A stretch of DNA of 64,000 bases from Streptococcus entericus DSM 14446 (GTDB taxonomy: Bacteria > Bacillota > Bacilli > Lactobacillales > Streptococcaceae): the NCBI RefSeq assembly GCF_000380025.1, contig NZ_KB904185.1, positions 1-64,000 of the forward strand, in the 5' to 3' direction. The notes beneath the pieces are model-generated. The model made no database searches, was not told where the DNA came from, and saw nothing but the letters and a program-made list of their open reading frames with translations. Made by a program: the position numbers and the translations under genes. Positions 31,046-39,901 of the stretch are shown one piece after another (positions within the stretch are counted from its first letter, which is position 1; the number at the start of each line of letters is the position of its first letter).

Positions 31046-33109
31046 ATGTTTAATAAATTTATGGAGACTAAATCAATTCAGCATAATCGTAAAGCTAAAG
31101 GAGGTCTTGTTGCTATGGCTCTTCTTGGCTCCGTTATTATTTCTTGTAATACTACAGCTTTAGCGGATGAGGTAACAACATCTGCTGTTACAGTAATCCA
31201 GCCTGAACCGCTAGTTTCATCTGTTGTAACCAATTCGGTTTCCGAAAATACAATGAATGAAGAGCCTGTAAGTGTTACAACTACTGAGGGGGTTGAGCTT
31301 CAAGTTTCTGGAGATATCTCAGTTGATTCCGTTGGCTCAGGAGAGTCTCGTTTTTCTGTTAATGTAAAGACTGAAGTTAAAGGTAACTTAAAAAGTGGAG
31401 ATAGTGTTGATTATAACTTTTCTAATCTTCCTTTGGATTCTGAAACAGGCTTAGTTAATAAAGAGATTTTATCTGAAGATGGAGTTGTTATTGGAAATTT
31501 GTCAATAATTGATTCTTCTGATTTTATTCCGAATGAGCAACTCAATGCCTTGGAAAATAGTGATCCTGCTAAACAATCGGTTGATTTGGATTTTACAAGT
31601 ATTGGTAAATTAAGGGTTACATTCAATGATAATGTTGTTAATTATCGTGATATTTCTTATGTGTTTGGTTATGATAATTCTCGATTTCTTCATTTAATTG
31701 CGAATAAAGATTATTCGTATGAATCAAGTATTAGTGTAGGTGATAAGATACTATCTTCGACTATTGTAGAAGTTCCTAAAGTTGATTTTACTAATGCAAC
31801 TTCTAAAATAGAGGAAGGTTCAGGAGGTTCGAGTGCACGTGTATCTAGTAACGGTTCAAAGGTTGAAGGTGAAAGATATTATTATGTGCTTTATACAGAT
31901 TCTTCTAAGCCTGTTTTAGCTGGTACTAATTTATTTTTTGATTTAGATGCTAGCTCTGGTATTTTGTTTGATGCTTCTAAATTAAAAGTTGGTGATGTTC
32001 TTTCTGCGACTAACTCTCGTGGATTATATGAAAATAGCCAGATTAATCCTCAAGGTGTTGTTTTGACTAAAGTTGTTAAGGGGCAGTTTGAAGTTGTTGC
32101 TGTAGCACCAAGGCGTATTGCCTTAAAAGTATTGAATGATATTGATGTATCTGGTACTTTTTCTATTGATTTGGGTAAGGTTATGCAGCTGGTTGATAGT
32201 TCTGAAAAGACTTTAGATATTCAAAATAAAAAAATTATTGGACTTTCTACTACTGGTACAATTGCTTATACCGATGGCTCAAATGTGACTAATAAATTCA
32301 GGCATTATATTAATTTAGTTGGTGATAAAGTAAATTCTTCTGCTCTTATGATTCCTCGTTCAAATGTTTATGTTGAGCATGTTTCTGAAGACGGTAGAAT
32401 ATTGAAGGCTAAGGCTAATGTTTTGCGCGATGTTAATGTTGGTACTGCTTACTCAACCTCTGAGTTGACCCCAGATGAATTGAAAGTTTTGTCTCCTGAT
32501 CCTAAAATTGTTGAGACAGATGATAAGATTGAAACAATTACTTATTCTTATAAGTTAGTAGAAATCCCTTCAAATTTTAGTGGTAATTCTTCTTTAGACG
32601 ACATTCTTGTTAAATATATTTATCGTCTTAATGAAACTGTTAAAACAGTTATGAAGCGTGGTTCTGTTACAGTTGAGCACGTTACTGAAGATGGTAAAGT
32701 GCTTAAAACAAAAACTGATGTTAAGCGTGATGATGTTGTTGGGACAGACTATGCTGTTACTGAATTGACTAGTGAAGAGCTGAGGGCTTTAACTCCTGTA
32801 GATAAAGTTGTTGAGACTGATTCTAAAATTGTTATAACATCTTATTCTTATGAGCTTGTAAGAGTTCCAGAAAATGCTGTTGGTAAAGTTGTTGAAGGGG
32901 AAACTTCAGTTAAATTTATTTATCAACTTGTCGAAAATGTTGTTGAGAAGTCTAAAAATCCACAAACACCACAAACACCAGAGAAACCAGTACCGTCAAA
33001 TACTCCTCGTCTTCCTGAGACAGGAGAAGGAGGAAGCTTATTTACGGTTCTAGCAGGTGCATTGAGCAGTATTTTAGGTTTACTTGGTTTTGGTCGTAAG
33101 AAAGATTAA
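31046..33109 (+). CDS. LPxTG-anchored surface protein with MucBP-like repeats
   Basis: The 687-residue protein has a signal peptide (about 18-41), a long beta-rich region, and two ~90-residue repeats starting VYVEHVSEDGRIL and VTVEHVTEDGKVL, a MucBP-like pattern. A proline/threonine stalk and LPETGEGG lead into a hydrophobic helix and RKKD at the end, the sortase A signal. It follows the LysM protein by 11 bp and probably shares its transcript. It is likely an adhesin or mating-aggregation factor. Its placement before the coupling-protein genes resembles surface adhesins carried by conjugative plasmids (inference). Confidence 0.87.
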   Translation: MFNKFMETKSIQHNRKAKGGLVAMALLGSVIISCNTTALADEVTTSAVTVIQPEPLVSSVVTNSVSENTMNEEPVSVTTTEGVELQVSGDISVDSVGSGESRFSVNVKTEVKGNLKSGDSVDYNFSNLPLDSETGLVNKEILSEDGVVIGNLSIIDSSDFIPNEQLNALENSDPAKQSVDLDFTSIGKLRVTFNDNVVNYRDISYVFGYDNSRFLHLIANKDYSYESSISVGDKILSSTIVEVPKVDFTNATSKIEEGSGGSSARVSSNGSKVEGERYYYVLYTDSSKPVLAGTNLFFDLDASSGILFDASKLKVGDVLSATNSRGLYENSQINPQGVVLTKVVKGQFEVVAVAPRRIALKVLNDIDVSGTFSIDLGKVMQLVDSSEKTLDIQNKKIIGLSTTGTIAYTDGSNVTNKFRHYINLVGDKVNSSALMIPRSNVYVEHVSEDGRILKAKANVLRDVNVGTAYSTSELTPDELKVLSPDPKIVETDDKIETITYSYKLVEIPSNFSGNSSLDDILVKYIYRLNETVKTVMKRGSVTVEHVTEDGKVLKTKTDVKRDDVVGTDYAVTELTSEELRALTPVDKVVETDSKIVITSYSYELVRVPENAVGKVVEGETSVKFIYQLVENVVEKSKNPQTPQTPEKPVPSNTPRLPETGEGGSLFTVLAGALSSILGLLGFGRKKD

Positions 33110-33176
33110 TTATTGCATTTCTCAAGGCTAGTAGTGGAATCTAGCCTTGAGCTTATTATTTGAAAGGAAAAAATTT

Positions 33177-33482
33177 ATGTTACAAGAAACATTGGTATTG
33201 AAAGACGACTTTTTGGGAACTTTTTATTATGAAGGGCGTGGGCAAGCGCCTCGAACAGTAAATGGTAAGGCTGGGAAGTATGCTAGACATATTGTCAACA
33301 GTGAGCGTCATGGTGTTGTACATATCATCACTGATGATACAGCTGATGTTATTCCATTTGATGCACAGGTTAGGGTTGTAGGGGGACTTCTTTATCCAGA
33401 TTATGCTTTAAATGGTCGAAATGTTGCCCCTGCTCTTAACGTATTGGCTAAAAAACTTGAAATTATGAAAGGTGGTAATTAA
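33177..33482 (+). CDS. YdcP/DUF961 family protein of ICE-2 (Orf23-like)
   Basis: The 101-residue protein contains GQAPRTVNGKAGKYARHIV and NGRNVAPALNVLAKKLE, aligned with the ICE-1 protein at 8374. I place the start at the ATG behind GAAAGGAAAAAA; the earlier in-frame start lacks a ribosome site. It opens the ICE-2 conjugation block and is 2 bp from the next gene. Confidence 0.88.
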   Translation: MLQETLVLKDDFLGTFYYEGRGQAPRTVNGKAGKYARHIVNSERHGVVHIITDDTADVIPFDAQVRVVGGLLYPDYALNGRNVAPALNVLAKKLEIMKGGN

Positions 33483-33484
33483 AC

Positions 33485-33943
33485 ATGGCAAAGATTGGAT
33501 TAGACTTCGGTGAAAAAGTAGAGATTGGCGGAAAATCTTATCGTGGATTAAGTCAAGCTATTGACGTGGCAGCTGCTTTAGGTGAGCTTCGCTTTGGAAA
33601 AATTGAAGGCGATGAGATTGTTTACGAAGAACAGGTTGAAAACGGTCGTACGGTCTCTGTTAACACAGGAGAAATTCGTGGGGTGACGATTTCTGCGACA
33701 TCAATGACACAAGAAGGGACTGTTTTTATCTTATTGACAGAAATGACAAAAAATGATGTAGAAAGTCTTGGACTAAAACATCGTGAACCTGTGTCATTAG
33801 AACACCTAGACATGACTTATTCGTCTATTGATGGTCGTGACATTTACAATCTATTTGCGACTAGGGTCATGAAGAAGGCAACTAATCAACCTGGTCAAAA
33901 TCATCAAAAACCAGACGAAAAATCTGACAAGCCAAACAAATAA
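33485..33943 (+). CDS. YdcP/DUF961 family protein of ICE-2 (Orf22-like)
   Basis: The 152-residue protein starts MAKIGLDFGEKVEIGGKSYR and ends with a basic, asparagine-rich tail. It is homologous to ICE-1 8699-9145. It has a ribosome site (GAAAGGTGGTAATTAAAC). Confidence 0.87.
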   Translation: MAKIGLDFGEKVEIGGKSYRGLSQAIDVAAALGELRFGKIEGDEIVYEEQVENGRTVSVNTGEIRGVTISATSMTQEGTVFILLTEMTKNDVESLGLKHREPVSLEHLDMTYSSIDGRDIYNLFATRVMKKATNQPGQNHQKPDEKSDKPNK

Positions 33944-33954
33944 GGGGGTAGCTA

Positions 33955-35616
33955 ATGCTTCGTAGGCTTTTTCCTTATCGAGGTATTCGTGTCCGTTCTT
34001 TTTACAAAAACATCAAGGCGATAACTTATTTTGTTATGTTATCGCCTGTTTTGTTTGGCATCGCAGGCTTTGCTTGGTTAAATCAAGATTTAGTCACTAA
34101 ACAACCTCTTTTTTATGGTTCATTGTTGGCAGGCTTATTACTTAGTAGCATGTTGATGTTGTTTTTTATTCAAAAACAGCTCTATCATTCTATATTGTTT
34201 TTTAATCGCTTGGATAATCTGGAAGTGATAACTAATTTCTTGATTAATAATGGTTATTATATTGCTAAAAAAACCAACGGTAGAGAGAGTATTAAGCTAC
34301 CCAAAGTCTATCTTAAGCGTAACCGATATTTTCTTGATGTCACTTTTATTTTACGAGGCAATAAGTTTCAAGATCGCTTTTTACGTTTAGGAAGTGACCT
34401 TGAAATCATGTTTGATGGTGACTTTATGGCTAAAAACTTTACTAAAGGCTTTGTCACGTACACTATCGCTATTGACCAGTTTTCTGGGCGTATTAATGTT
34501 TCAGACGTTAAGATGACTGATAAAGGTCTACGTTTGATGGCTGATGTTTATTGGGACTTCAATGAACAGCCACATTTGTTGGTCTCTGGTGGTACTGGCG
34601 GCGGTAAAACCGTTAGCTTAATGTCTTTGATTTACGGCTTAATCAAGATTGGTCATGTTTGGATTGCTGATCCCAAAAAATCGGATTTTGTTGGTCTTAA
34701 GGATATTCCAGTTTTTCATAATCGTGTTTTTTGGGAAAAAGATGACATGGTTCAAATGTTAGCGGATGCTGTTCAATTTATGAATCAACGCTATTTGCAG
34801 ATGACACAGCATCCAGAGTATCAGGCAGGGAAACGTTACTCTGCTTATGGTTTTAAACCTCTTTTTCTTATTTTTGATGAATGGGCCGCTCTCATGGCAG
34901 AACTTGAAAAAGACTATAAAATCCGAGAAGCAGTTATTGACTACTTAACTCAAATTGTCCTGAAAGGTCGTCAGGCTGGGGTCTTTATGGTTGTTGCGAT
35001 GCAACGTGCAGACGGTGAGTATATTAAAACTTCTTTAAGAGATAATTTTATGAAACGTTTGTCTGTTGGGCATCTTGAGGATTCTGGTTATGTGATGATG
35101 TATGGTGATGCCAACCGTAATAAAGAATTTAAGAAAATTGATGAAATTGACGGTAAAAAAGTTTACGGACGTGGGTACATTGCTAATGCTGGAGAAATTG
35201 CTCGTGAGTTTTATTCTCCGTATGTACCATTTGAGAAGGGCTTTTCTTTTGTTGATGAGTTTGCGAAGGTAGAACCGCTTGAGCCGATTTGGACAGAGCA
35301 AACTAGTCAATCAAATTCTAATCAGCCCTATCTTCCTCATCAGTCTGAAGAAGATTTTAGCGATTTCGAAGAAACTGAAGATGTCGAAACGATTGATATG
35401 ACTGTATTGTCAAAACAACTTGGTAAAAAACCTCAAGTTATTCGCCATCTTATTGGCTTAATGGAAGAGGGAGAATATTACCAGTTTTTGATGGTAGATG
35501 GCAAGTATCAATTTTCTGAAGCGGATAGTGTTGTTTTAGGCTCTCTTTTTAGCCAAAAAGAGACTTTTGATGGCACTTGGAAAGACCTCTTGTCCCTTTA
35601 TTTTGGGGAGAAGTAG
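33955..35616 (+). CDS. FtsK/SpoIIIE-type coupling protein of ICE-2
   Basis: The 553-residue protein has two membrane helices near 25-75, Walker A SGGTGGGKT (about 211-219) and Walker B LFLIFDEWAAL. It closely follows the ICE-1 protein (YTIAIDQFxGRxNxSDVKMT) but the DNA uses T-ending codons much more, so the two were not recently exchanged. It delivers the relaxase complex to the channel. Confidence 0.93.
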   Translation: MLRRLFPYRGIRVRSFYKNIKAITYFVMLSPVLFGIAGFAWLNQDLVTKQPLFYGSLLAGLLLSSMLMLFFIQKQLYHSILFFNRLDNLEVITNFLINNGYYIAKKTNGRESIKLPKVYLKRNRYFLDVTFILRGNKFQDRFLRLGSDLEIMFDGDFMAKNFTKGFVTYTIAIDQFSGRINVSDVKMTDKGLRLMADVYWDFNEQPHLLVSGGTGGGKTVSLMSLIYGLIKIGHVWIADPKKSDFVGLKDIPVFHNRVFWEKDDMVQMLADAVQFMNQRYLQMTQHPEYQAGKRYSAYGFKPLFLIFDEWAALMAELEKDYKIREAVIDYLTQIVLKGRQAGVFMVVAMQRADGEYIKTSLRDNFMKRLSVGHLEDSGYVMMYGDANRNKEFKKIDEIDGKKVYGRGYIANAGEIAREFYSPYVPFEKGFSFVDEFAKVEPLEPIWTEQTSQSNSNQPYLPHQSEEDFSDFEETEDVETIDMTVLSKQLGKKPQVIRHLIGLMEEGEYYQFLMVDGKYQFSEADSVVLGSLFSQKETFDGTWKDLLSLYFGEK

Positions 35617-35674
35617 GTGGCAAGGTATATTTATCTCCTTGCTAGAGGTAGTAGTGCTAGTGGCAAGTGGCAAT

Positions 35675-35691
35675 CGAGGGCGAAGCCCTCG
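35675..35691. repeat. GC-rich perfect hairpin upstream of oriT
   Basis: CGAGGGC (35675-35681) and GCCCTCG (35685-35691) with a GAA loop lie between the coupling-protein gene and oriT, as does the other GC-rich repeat in ICE-1. The 277-bp gap 35617-35893 otherwise holds only oriT. Confidence 0.6.
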
Positions 35692-35743
35692 TGCCGACAC
35701 GCCGCCACAGCAACTGCTATTTCTAGCAAGGGGATAAGGATTA

Positions 35744-35768
35744 ACCCCCCAATTTCTAATAGGGGGGT
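35744..35768 (+). other. oriT: oriT core of ICE-2
   Basis: ACCCCCC (35744-35750) and GGGGGGT (35762-35768) flank AATTTCTAATA. The match to the ICE-1 hairpin (10893-10916) and its place between the coupling and relaxase genes identify it. The nick site is not assigned. Confidence 0.82.
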
Positions 35769-35893
35769 AGAAAATCAAAAAAACACGAAGTCAGACCCCG
35801 TAAACGTAGGTGGGACAAGGGATTTGCCCGCTTCGACGTTGTATTACTTTTGCCAAAAAAGCGTATGACTTTTTCGGCTAAAAAGGAGGAAAA

Positions 35894-37165
35894 ATGCCAA
35901 AAGATAGGTTAGTTGATAGAAAGCATTTAATCGCTTTGCGAAAAGATAAAATTAGGGTTACTCAACATGAATTCTCTGAGCTAATCGATTTACCAGTAGC
36001 GACTATTCGAGCTTACGAACAAGGTAAGAGGTTGCTGACAGCTGATAAGTTTCGTGACATCAAACAAAGACTGGGTTATTTAGATTCTAGCTCTGGGAGT
36101 TTACGCATCATGATTGACTATGTGCGCTTAACATTTAAGCACGTTACCGATTTAGACTTCTTCTGTCAAACGTATCTTTACTGTCCGCTATCAGACTTTG
36201 TCAGTGTTGAGACTAAACTGATGAAGTATTCTAACTTGTGGCGACGAGGAGACATCTGGATATTTGATTATGCAGATAAGACGAAGACAGGTAACTATCA
36301 AATCACGGTGCAACTATCTGGTGCAGGTTGTCGTCAGTTTGAATTGTTGTTAGAACGTGAAAACAAGACTTGGTTACAAGCACTACAGAAAATGGCTTTT
36401 GAGCGCTCGGATATGAAGGTTACTCGCATTGACTTAGCTCTTGATGAACTCTATAAGGGTTATGATCATGAAGAAGAACATCTTCAACTGTCAGACTTGA
36501 TTTCCAAAGTCTATAAAAAAGAGCTGACACACGGCCGACTTAGAAAATGGAATTTTATCGGTGGAGGTGCTCTTGGTTCTGATGACGAGGTCGATGATAG
36601 TAGTGAAGGTATATCGATTTACTTTGGTAGTCGACAGAGCAACTGCTATTTTAACTTTTACGAGAAGCGTTATGAGTTGGCACAGAAAGAGCGTATGACG
36701 GTTATTGAAGCCTTGGAGGTCTTTGGGATTTGGAATCGCTATGAAATTCGTATGAGCCAGTCAGTTGCTCATGGCTGGGTAGAAGAATTTATTTCAGGTG
36801 TGCCCTTAGAAGATTTATCCAAAGGAATTATCTCTAAAAGCTTAGAATTTTATGACAGTACGAACGATTACGGTGCATATTTGCCAGACGATAAATGGCA
36901 GTCTTTGTTTGGTGGTGTTGAACCTGTCAATTTAGCAGTCTCTCCAGAGCCATATTCTTTAGAAAAGACGATAAAATGGCTCATTTATCAAGTTTCAAAT
37001 TCGCTACGTTTAATTGAAGAAGCTGATAAGGTGATGAATACAGCTTATTTGGACATTGTGCTGGAGGCTGGTGAGTTGACGGAGGAGGCTGAAACGATTT
37101 TAGCACAGTTATCTCCATCAGATGCCGATTATTTACGAGAACGGTTGGCAGAGTATGCAAGTTGA
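35894..37165 (+). CDS. Rep_trans family relaxase of ICE-2
   Basis: The 423-residue protein has an N-terminal helix-turn-helix (RVTQHEFSELIDLPVATIRA), then the nickase domain with KVTRIDLALDELY, YFGSRQSNCYFNFYEKRYE and WNRYEIRMSQ. It starts with ATG 6 nt after AAGGAGGA, which supports the N-terminus I chose for the ICE-1 homologue. It nicks at 35744-35768. Confidence 0.92.
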   Translation: MPKDRLVDRKHLIALRKDKIRVTQHEFSELIDLPVATIRAYEQGKRLLTADKFRDIKQRLGYLDSSSGSLRIMIDYVRLTFKHVTDLDFFCQTYLYCPLSDFVSVETKLMKYSNLWRRGDIWIFDYADKTKTGNYQITVQLSGAGCRQFELLLERENKTWLQALQKMAFERSDMKVTRIDLALDELYKGYDHEEEHLQLSDLISKVYKKELTHGRLRKWNFIGGGALGSDDEVDDSSEGISIYFGSRQSNCYFNFYEKRYELAQKERMTVIEALEVFGIWNRYEIRMSQSVAHGWVEEFISGVPLEDLSKGIISKSLEFYDSTNDYGAYLPDDKWQSLFGGVEPVNLAVSPEPYSLEKTIKWLIYQVSNSLRLIEEADKVMNTAYLDIVLEAGELTEEAETILAQLSPSDADYLRERLAEYAS

Positions 37166-37541
37166 TCCCATTGAAACATACTTAGCGACTAACATTGACC
37201 AGCTCGATTTAATTATTCATCAAGTAGTGTCTCTATTACCTGATGCTTATTTTTATAAATCAGAGTTGAGGTCAACCGACTTTGTAGCTCGTCGTCAAAG
37301 CTTGGATTTGTTAAGCCAAAAAAGTCGCTCATTAGCTTATAAAGGCGATAAGTCCATTAAGTACACTTACAAAAAAGAGGTGAAAGACTACGAAATAGCA
37401 TTAGCAAAGGAAGCTGAAAAACAGCGCTCTAATTTTTTGACAACACTGTTGTCAGAAACAGACGATGTTAAGGCTGCTTGTCTCTATAATTTAATCAGTT
37501 ACTATCGCTTGTTAAAGCACTTAAGAACATTTAATCGGTAG
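37155..37541 (+). CDS. Basic helical protein of unknown function
   Basis: The 128-residue frame overlaps the relaxase end by 11 bp. It is helical, with a lysine-rich middle (KYTYKKEVKDYEIALAKEAEKQ). No domain is recognised and ICE-1 lacks a counterpart. Confidence 0.55.
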   Translation: MQVDPIETYLATNIDQLDLIIHQVVSLLPDAYFYKSELRSTDFVARRQSLDLLSQKSRSLAYKGDKSIKYTYKKEVKDYEIALAKEAEKQRSNFLTTLLSETDDVKAACLYNLISYYRLLKHLRTFNR

Positions 37542-37657
37542 TTATCAAATATCACAAGGAGTTTAATCATGAAAATCAGAAGCCCACCACCCTATCAAAG
37601 TTAAAGATTTGTTATAGGATTATTTTAGAAATTAAAGAAAGATAAAAGGTGATAAAA

Positions 37658-37933
37658 ATGGCACAACGTACCGATGCTGATAAAAAATTGCTACATGTTG
37701 CTCAGGAGTTTTCAACTTGCTTGACCTCAAGAAACTATGATGAGGCTTGGACGAAAGCTGGAGAGCTGAATGAATTGCTTAAAGAAAAAAATCGTGAGGG
37801 GTTGACTTTGCCACCTTATATGGTTGATATGCTTGCTCAACATTTGAAGTCCTACTATTATCAGAATAATGTTGTCTCTAAAGCTCGTAAAGTGATGAGT
37901 GCAATTGGTCATAAAGTTGCTGAATTTAACTAA
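37658..37933 (+). CDS. Small helical ICE protein (paralogue of ICE-1 gene at 13840)
   Basis: The 91-residue protein shares YDEAWTKAGELNELLK and LKSYYYQNN with the ICE-1 protein. I use the ATG 8 nt after AAAGG; a GTG 9 bp upstream is in frame. A terminator follows at 37943. The function is unknown. Confidence 0.65.
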   Translation: MAQRTDADKKLLHVAQEFSTCLTSRNYDEAWTKAGELNELLKEKNREGLTLPPYMVDMLAQHLKSYYYQNNVVSKARKVMSAIGHKVAEFN

Positions 37934-37942
37934 TTTTATGTG

Positions 37943-37975
37943 GAGGTAAGGTGCTAGTTTCCTTACCTCTTTTTT
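37943..37975 (+). terminator. Intrinsic terminator
   Basis: GAGGTAAGG (37943-37951) and CCTTACCTC (37961-37969) with a 9-nt loop and a T-run stand inside the conjugation block, before the 37992 gene. Confidence 0.85.
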
Positions 37976-37991
37976 ATTTAAGGAGGACGTT

Positions 37992-38360
37992 ATGTCAGTT
38001 ACAGTTGTTTATGATTTTTACAGTGAAGTCTGTGAAAATACGATGTATGGTCAGCATTTCTTAGAACTTCCAGAAGAAATGATTGATCGCTTAGATGATT
38101 ATTTTGATGGTCTTGAAATTCCGACAGCAGGTGGTATTCACCCAAACAATGTTTATGTCAATAGCTATACGATTGAAAACGATAGGGAGGTTGCCACTTT
38201 TTGGACAAAGCTGATAGACGAGGATGACTATGATCGACTTGAAGCTCAAGGTCAATTAGAGAGCTGGTTAGATTATCATCGCAATGAGATTGAAGAACGT
38301 CTCAGTGATAGGGTATATGTTTTAGGTTATGTCTCAGGTGAGTGGCATTTTTTACAGTGA
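37992..38360 (+). CDS. Small acidic protein of unknown function
   Basis: The 122-residue, very acidic protein (DRLDDYFDGLE, DEDDYDRLEAQ) starts behind AAGGAGGACG and is followed by three ArdA-like genes. The acidity and position suggest another DNA mimic, but I cannot assign it. Confidence 0.6.
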   Translation: MSVTVVYDFYSEVCENTMYGQHFLELPEEMIDRLDDYFDGLEIPTAGGIHPNNVYVNSYTIENDREVATFWTKLIDEDDYDRLEAQGQLESWLDYHRNEIEERLSDRVYVLGYVSGEWHFLQ

Positions 38361-38371
38361 GGAGGTAACTT

Positions 38372-38848
38372 ATGATCCAGATTTACATTGATCTCCCAGA
38401 CTTTAAACGTTGGTATAGTCTGCCAATTACTCCTGAAGCAATTGTAGAAGATATTGAAAATCCTGTGACCAGAAAACAGTTTTTAGCACAAGGAACTGAT
38501 TATGAGATTAGTCGGTATACCATCTACGATGTTGAGCATACTGAATCTTTTTATCTCTATCAGTTTCAACACGCTTTTGAGGTGCTGCAAAAATTTGATT
38601 TTGTTCCAAGGTATATTGAAGCATTCTTTGAATTTTTCCATGTGACTGATGTTGAGATGTTAGAAACAGTACAATTTTACGACAGTCGTGAAGAGGTTGT
38701 TGAACGTATAGCTGAAAATCTCGGTTTAATGGATATTAGGTTATTTAACGCAAATGTCTATTATTACCTTGATGATGAACTTATTTTACGTGACTTTTTC
38801 GATGGCTCTTATGAAGCTCGAAATGATGTTATTTTTGAATTTATCTAA
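38372..38848 (+). CDS. ArdA-like acidic protein (divergent)
   Basis: The 158-residue protein has the same length as its ArdA neighbour and shares the general layout (starting strand, acidic helices, F-rich core), but its C-terminus lacks the YGRD motif. It starts after GAGGAGG. It may be a diverged antirestriction protein. Confidence 0.5.
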   Translation: MIQIYIDLPDFKRWYSLPITPEAIVEDIENPVTRKQFLAQGTDYEISRYTIYDVEHTESFYLYQFQHAFEVLQKFDFVPRYIEAFFEFFHVTDVEMLETVQFYDSREEVVERIAENLGLMDIRLFNANVYYYLDDELILRDFFDGSYEARNDVIFEFI

Positions 38849-38859
38849 GGAGGCAAACG

Positions 38860-39336
38860 ATGGAATTTTATGCTACTATTAAAGAACTTGGAACAGGGAA
38901 AATCGTTCATATTGATTTTCCAACATCACTTGAGGAAGTAGCTGCAAAACTTGGTTTGGAAGATGACCGCTTTGAGTATATTATCGTGGATTCATCTAGT
39001 CATTTAATCTCTGAACACGATTCAATCGAGATGCTTAATCGGTTTTATGAGTTAGCTGAAACAACAGATGACGACTTAGTTGAAGCAGTTCATGAGGTCT
39101 TAGGTTATAAGGCTAAAGACTTTGTAGCTTATGACTTCAATTTTGAGGATTGTAGCCTATTACCTGATGTCAACAGTCAACGAGAACTTGGTGAGTATTG
39201 GGTTGATCAGCTTGGCTTTTCAAATATTCCCAGAGAAGTTCTTGAATTTCATTTTGACCATGAGGGCTATGGCCGAGATATTGACCTTGAAAATCAAGGT
39301 GGCTTCTCTAGCAAAGGCTATCTTCAAATTAATTAG
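38860..39336 (+). CDS. ardA: Antirestriction protein ArdA of ICE-2
   Basis: The 158-residue acidic protein ends HFDHEGYGRDIDLENQGG, the ArdA signature. It is the counterpart of ICE-1 12624-13100. It has AAGGAGG before ATG and protects the incoming element from type I restriction. Confidence 0.92.
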   Translation: MEFYATIKELGTGKIVHIDFPTSLEEVAAKLGLEDDRFEYIIVDSSSHLISEHDSIEMLNRFYELAETTDDDLVEAVHEVLGYKAKDFVAYDFNFEDCSLLPDVNSQRELGEYWVDQLGFSNIPREVLEFHFDHEGYGRDIDLENQGGFSSKGYLQIN

Positions 39337-39351
39337 CATTATCGGTGAACT

Positions 39352-39834
39352 ATGATTGCAACTATTCGAACTCACGCTAACGGTAATAGCCATTATTTAT
39401 GTGATTTGGACTTAATGAAGTTCTCCGAGGAACAGGTAAGAGAACGGATGCGTGAAAGAGGTATCAGCGATGATGCCTTTTTCATTTGTGGTTTTAAGGA
39501 TTGGGGTATTGATAGCATCCTTAGTCTGAGAGAAGCCTATATGTTGAAACTCCAAATCGAGCATTTGTATGATGGTGACGATTATCTTATTCGCTTTATG
39601 TTGCGGTCGCGTAAAAGTCTGTATGATATAGAAACTCATTATTACAAGTTTTTCTCAAAAGATGAGCTGGCGGTTATGCAACATTTGCTAAAGCATGCAG
39701 AAACAGCACCTCTCTTGGAAGCTTTCTTTAGAGCGGGTTCGTGGGTTAATTTTATGTTAGCCTATGTTGAAGCAGGTTACATCTTAAATACTCCTCGTGG
39801 GTTTTATCTCGATGGAAATGTGTTTAAGATTTAA
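39352..39834 (+). CDS. Conserved ICE protein (paralogue of ICE-1 gene at 13349)
   Basis: The 160-residue acidic protein is similar to ICE-1 13349-13822 along its length and ends GYILNTPRGFY like it. It follows ArdA by 15 bp. It may be an antirestriction-type accessory protein; that is inferred from position and charge. Confidence 0.65.
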   Translation: MIATIRTHANGNSHYLCDLDLMKFSEEQVRERMRERGISDDAFFICGFKDWGIDSILSLREAYMLKLQIEHLYDGDDYLIRFMLRSRKSLYDIETHYYKFFSKDELAVMQHLLKHAETAPLLEAFFRAGSWVNFMLAYVEAGYILNTPRGFYLDGNVFKI

Positions 39835-39846
39835 TGTTTAGACGAA

Positions 39847-39878
39847 GATTTGATGTTATCATCAAGTCTTTTTCTTTT
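39847..39878 (+). terminator. Intrinsic terminator
   Basis: GATTTGATG (39847-39855) pairs with CATCAAGTC (39860-39868), followed by T-rich sequence, in front of tcpC. Confidence 0.7.
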
Positions 39879-39901
39879 TTAGAAAACAATGGAGGAATTA
39901 T

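Noticed and set aside
37571..37603. Tiny frame MKIRSPPPYQS
   Set aside because: Ten codons in a gap, no conservation evidence; more likely a remnant.
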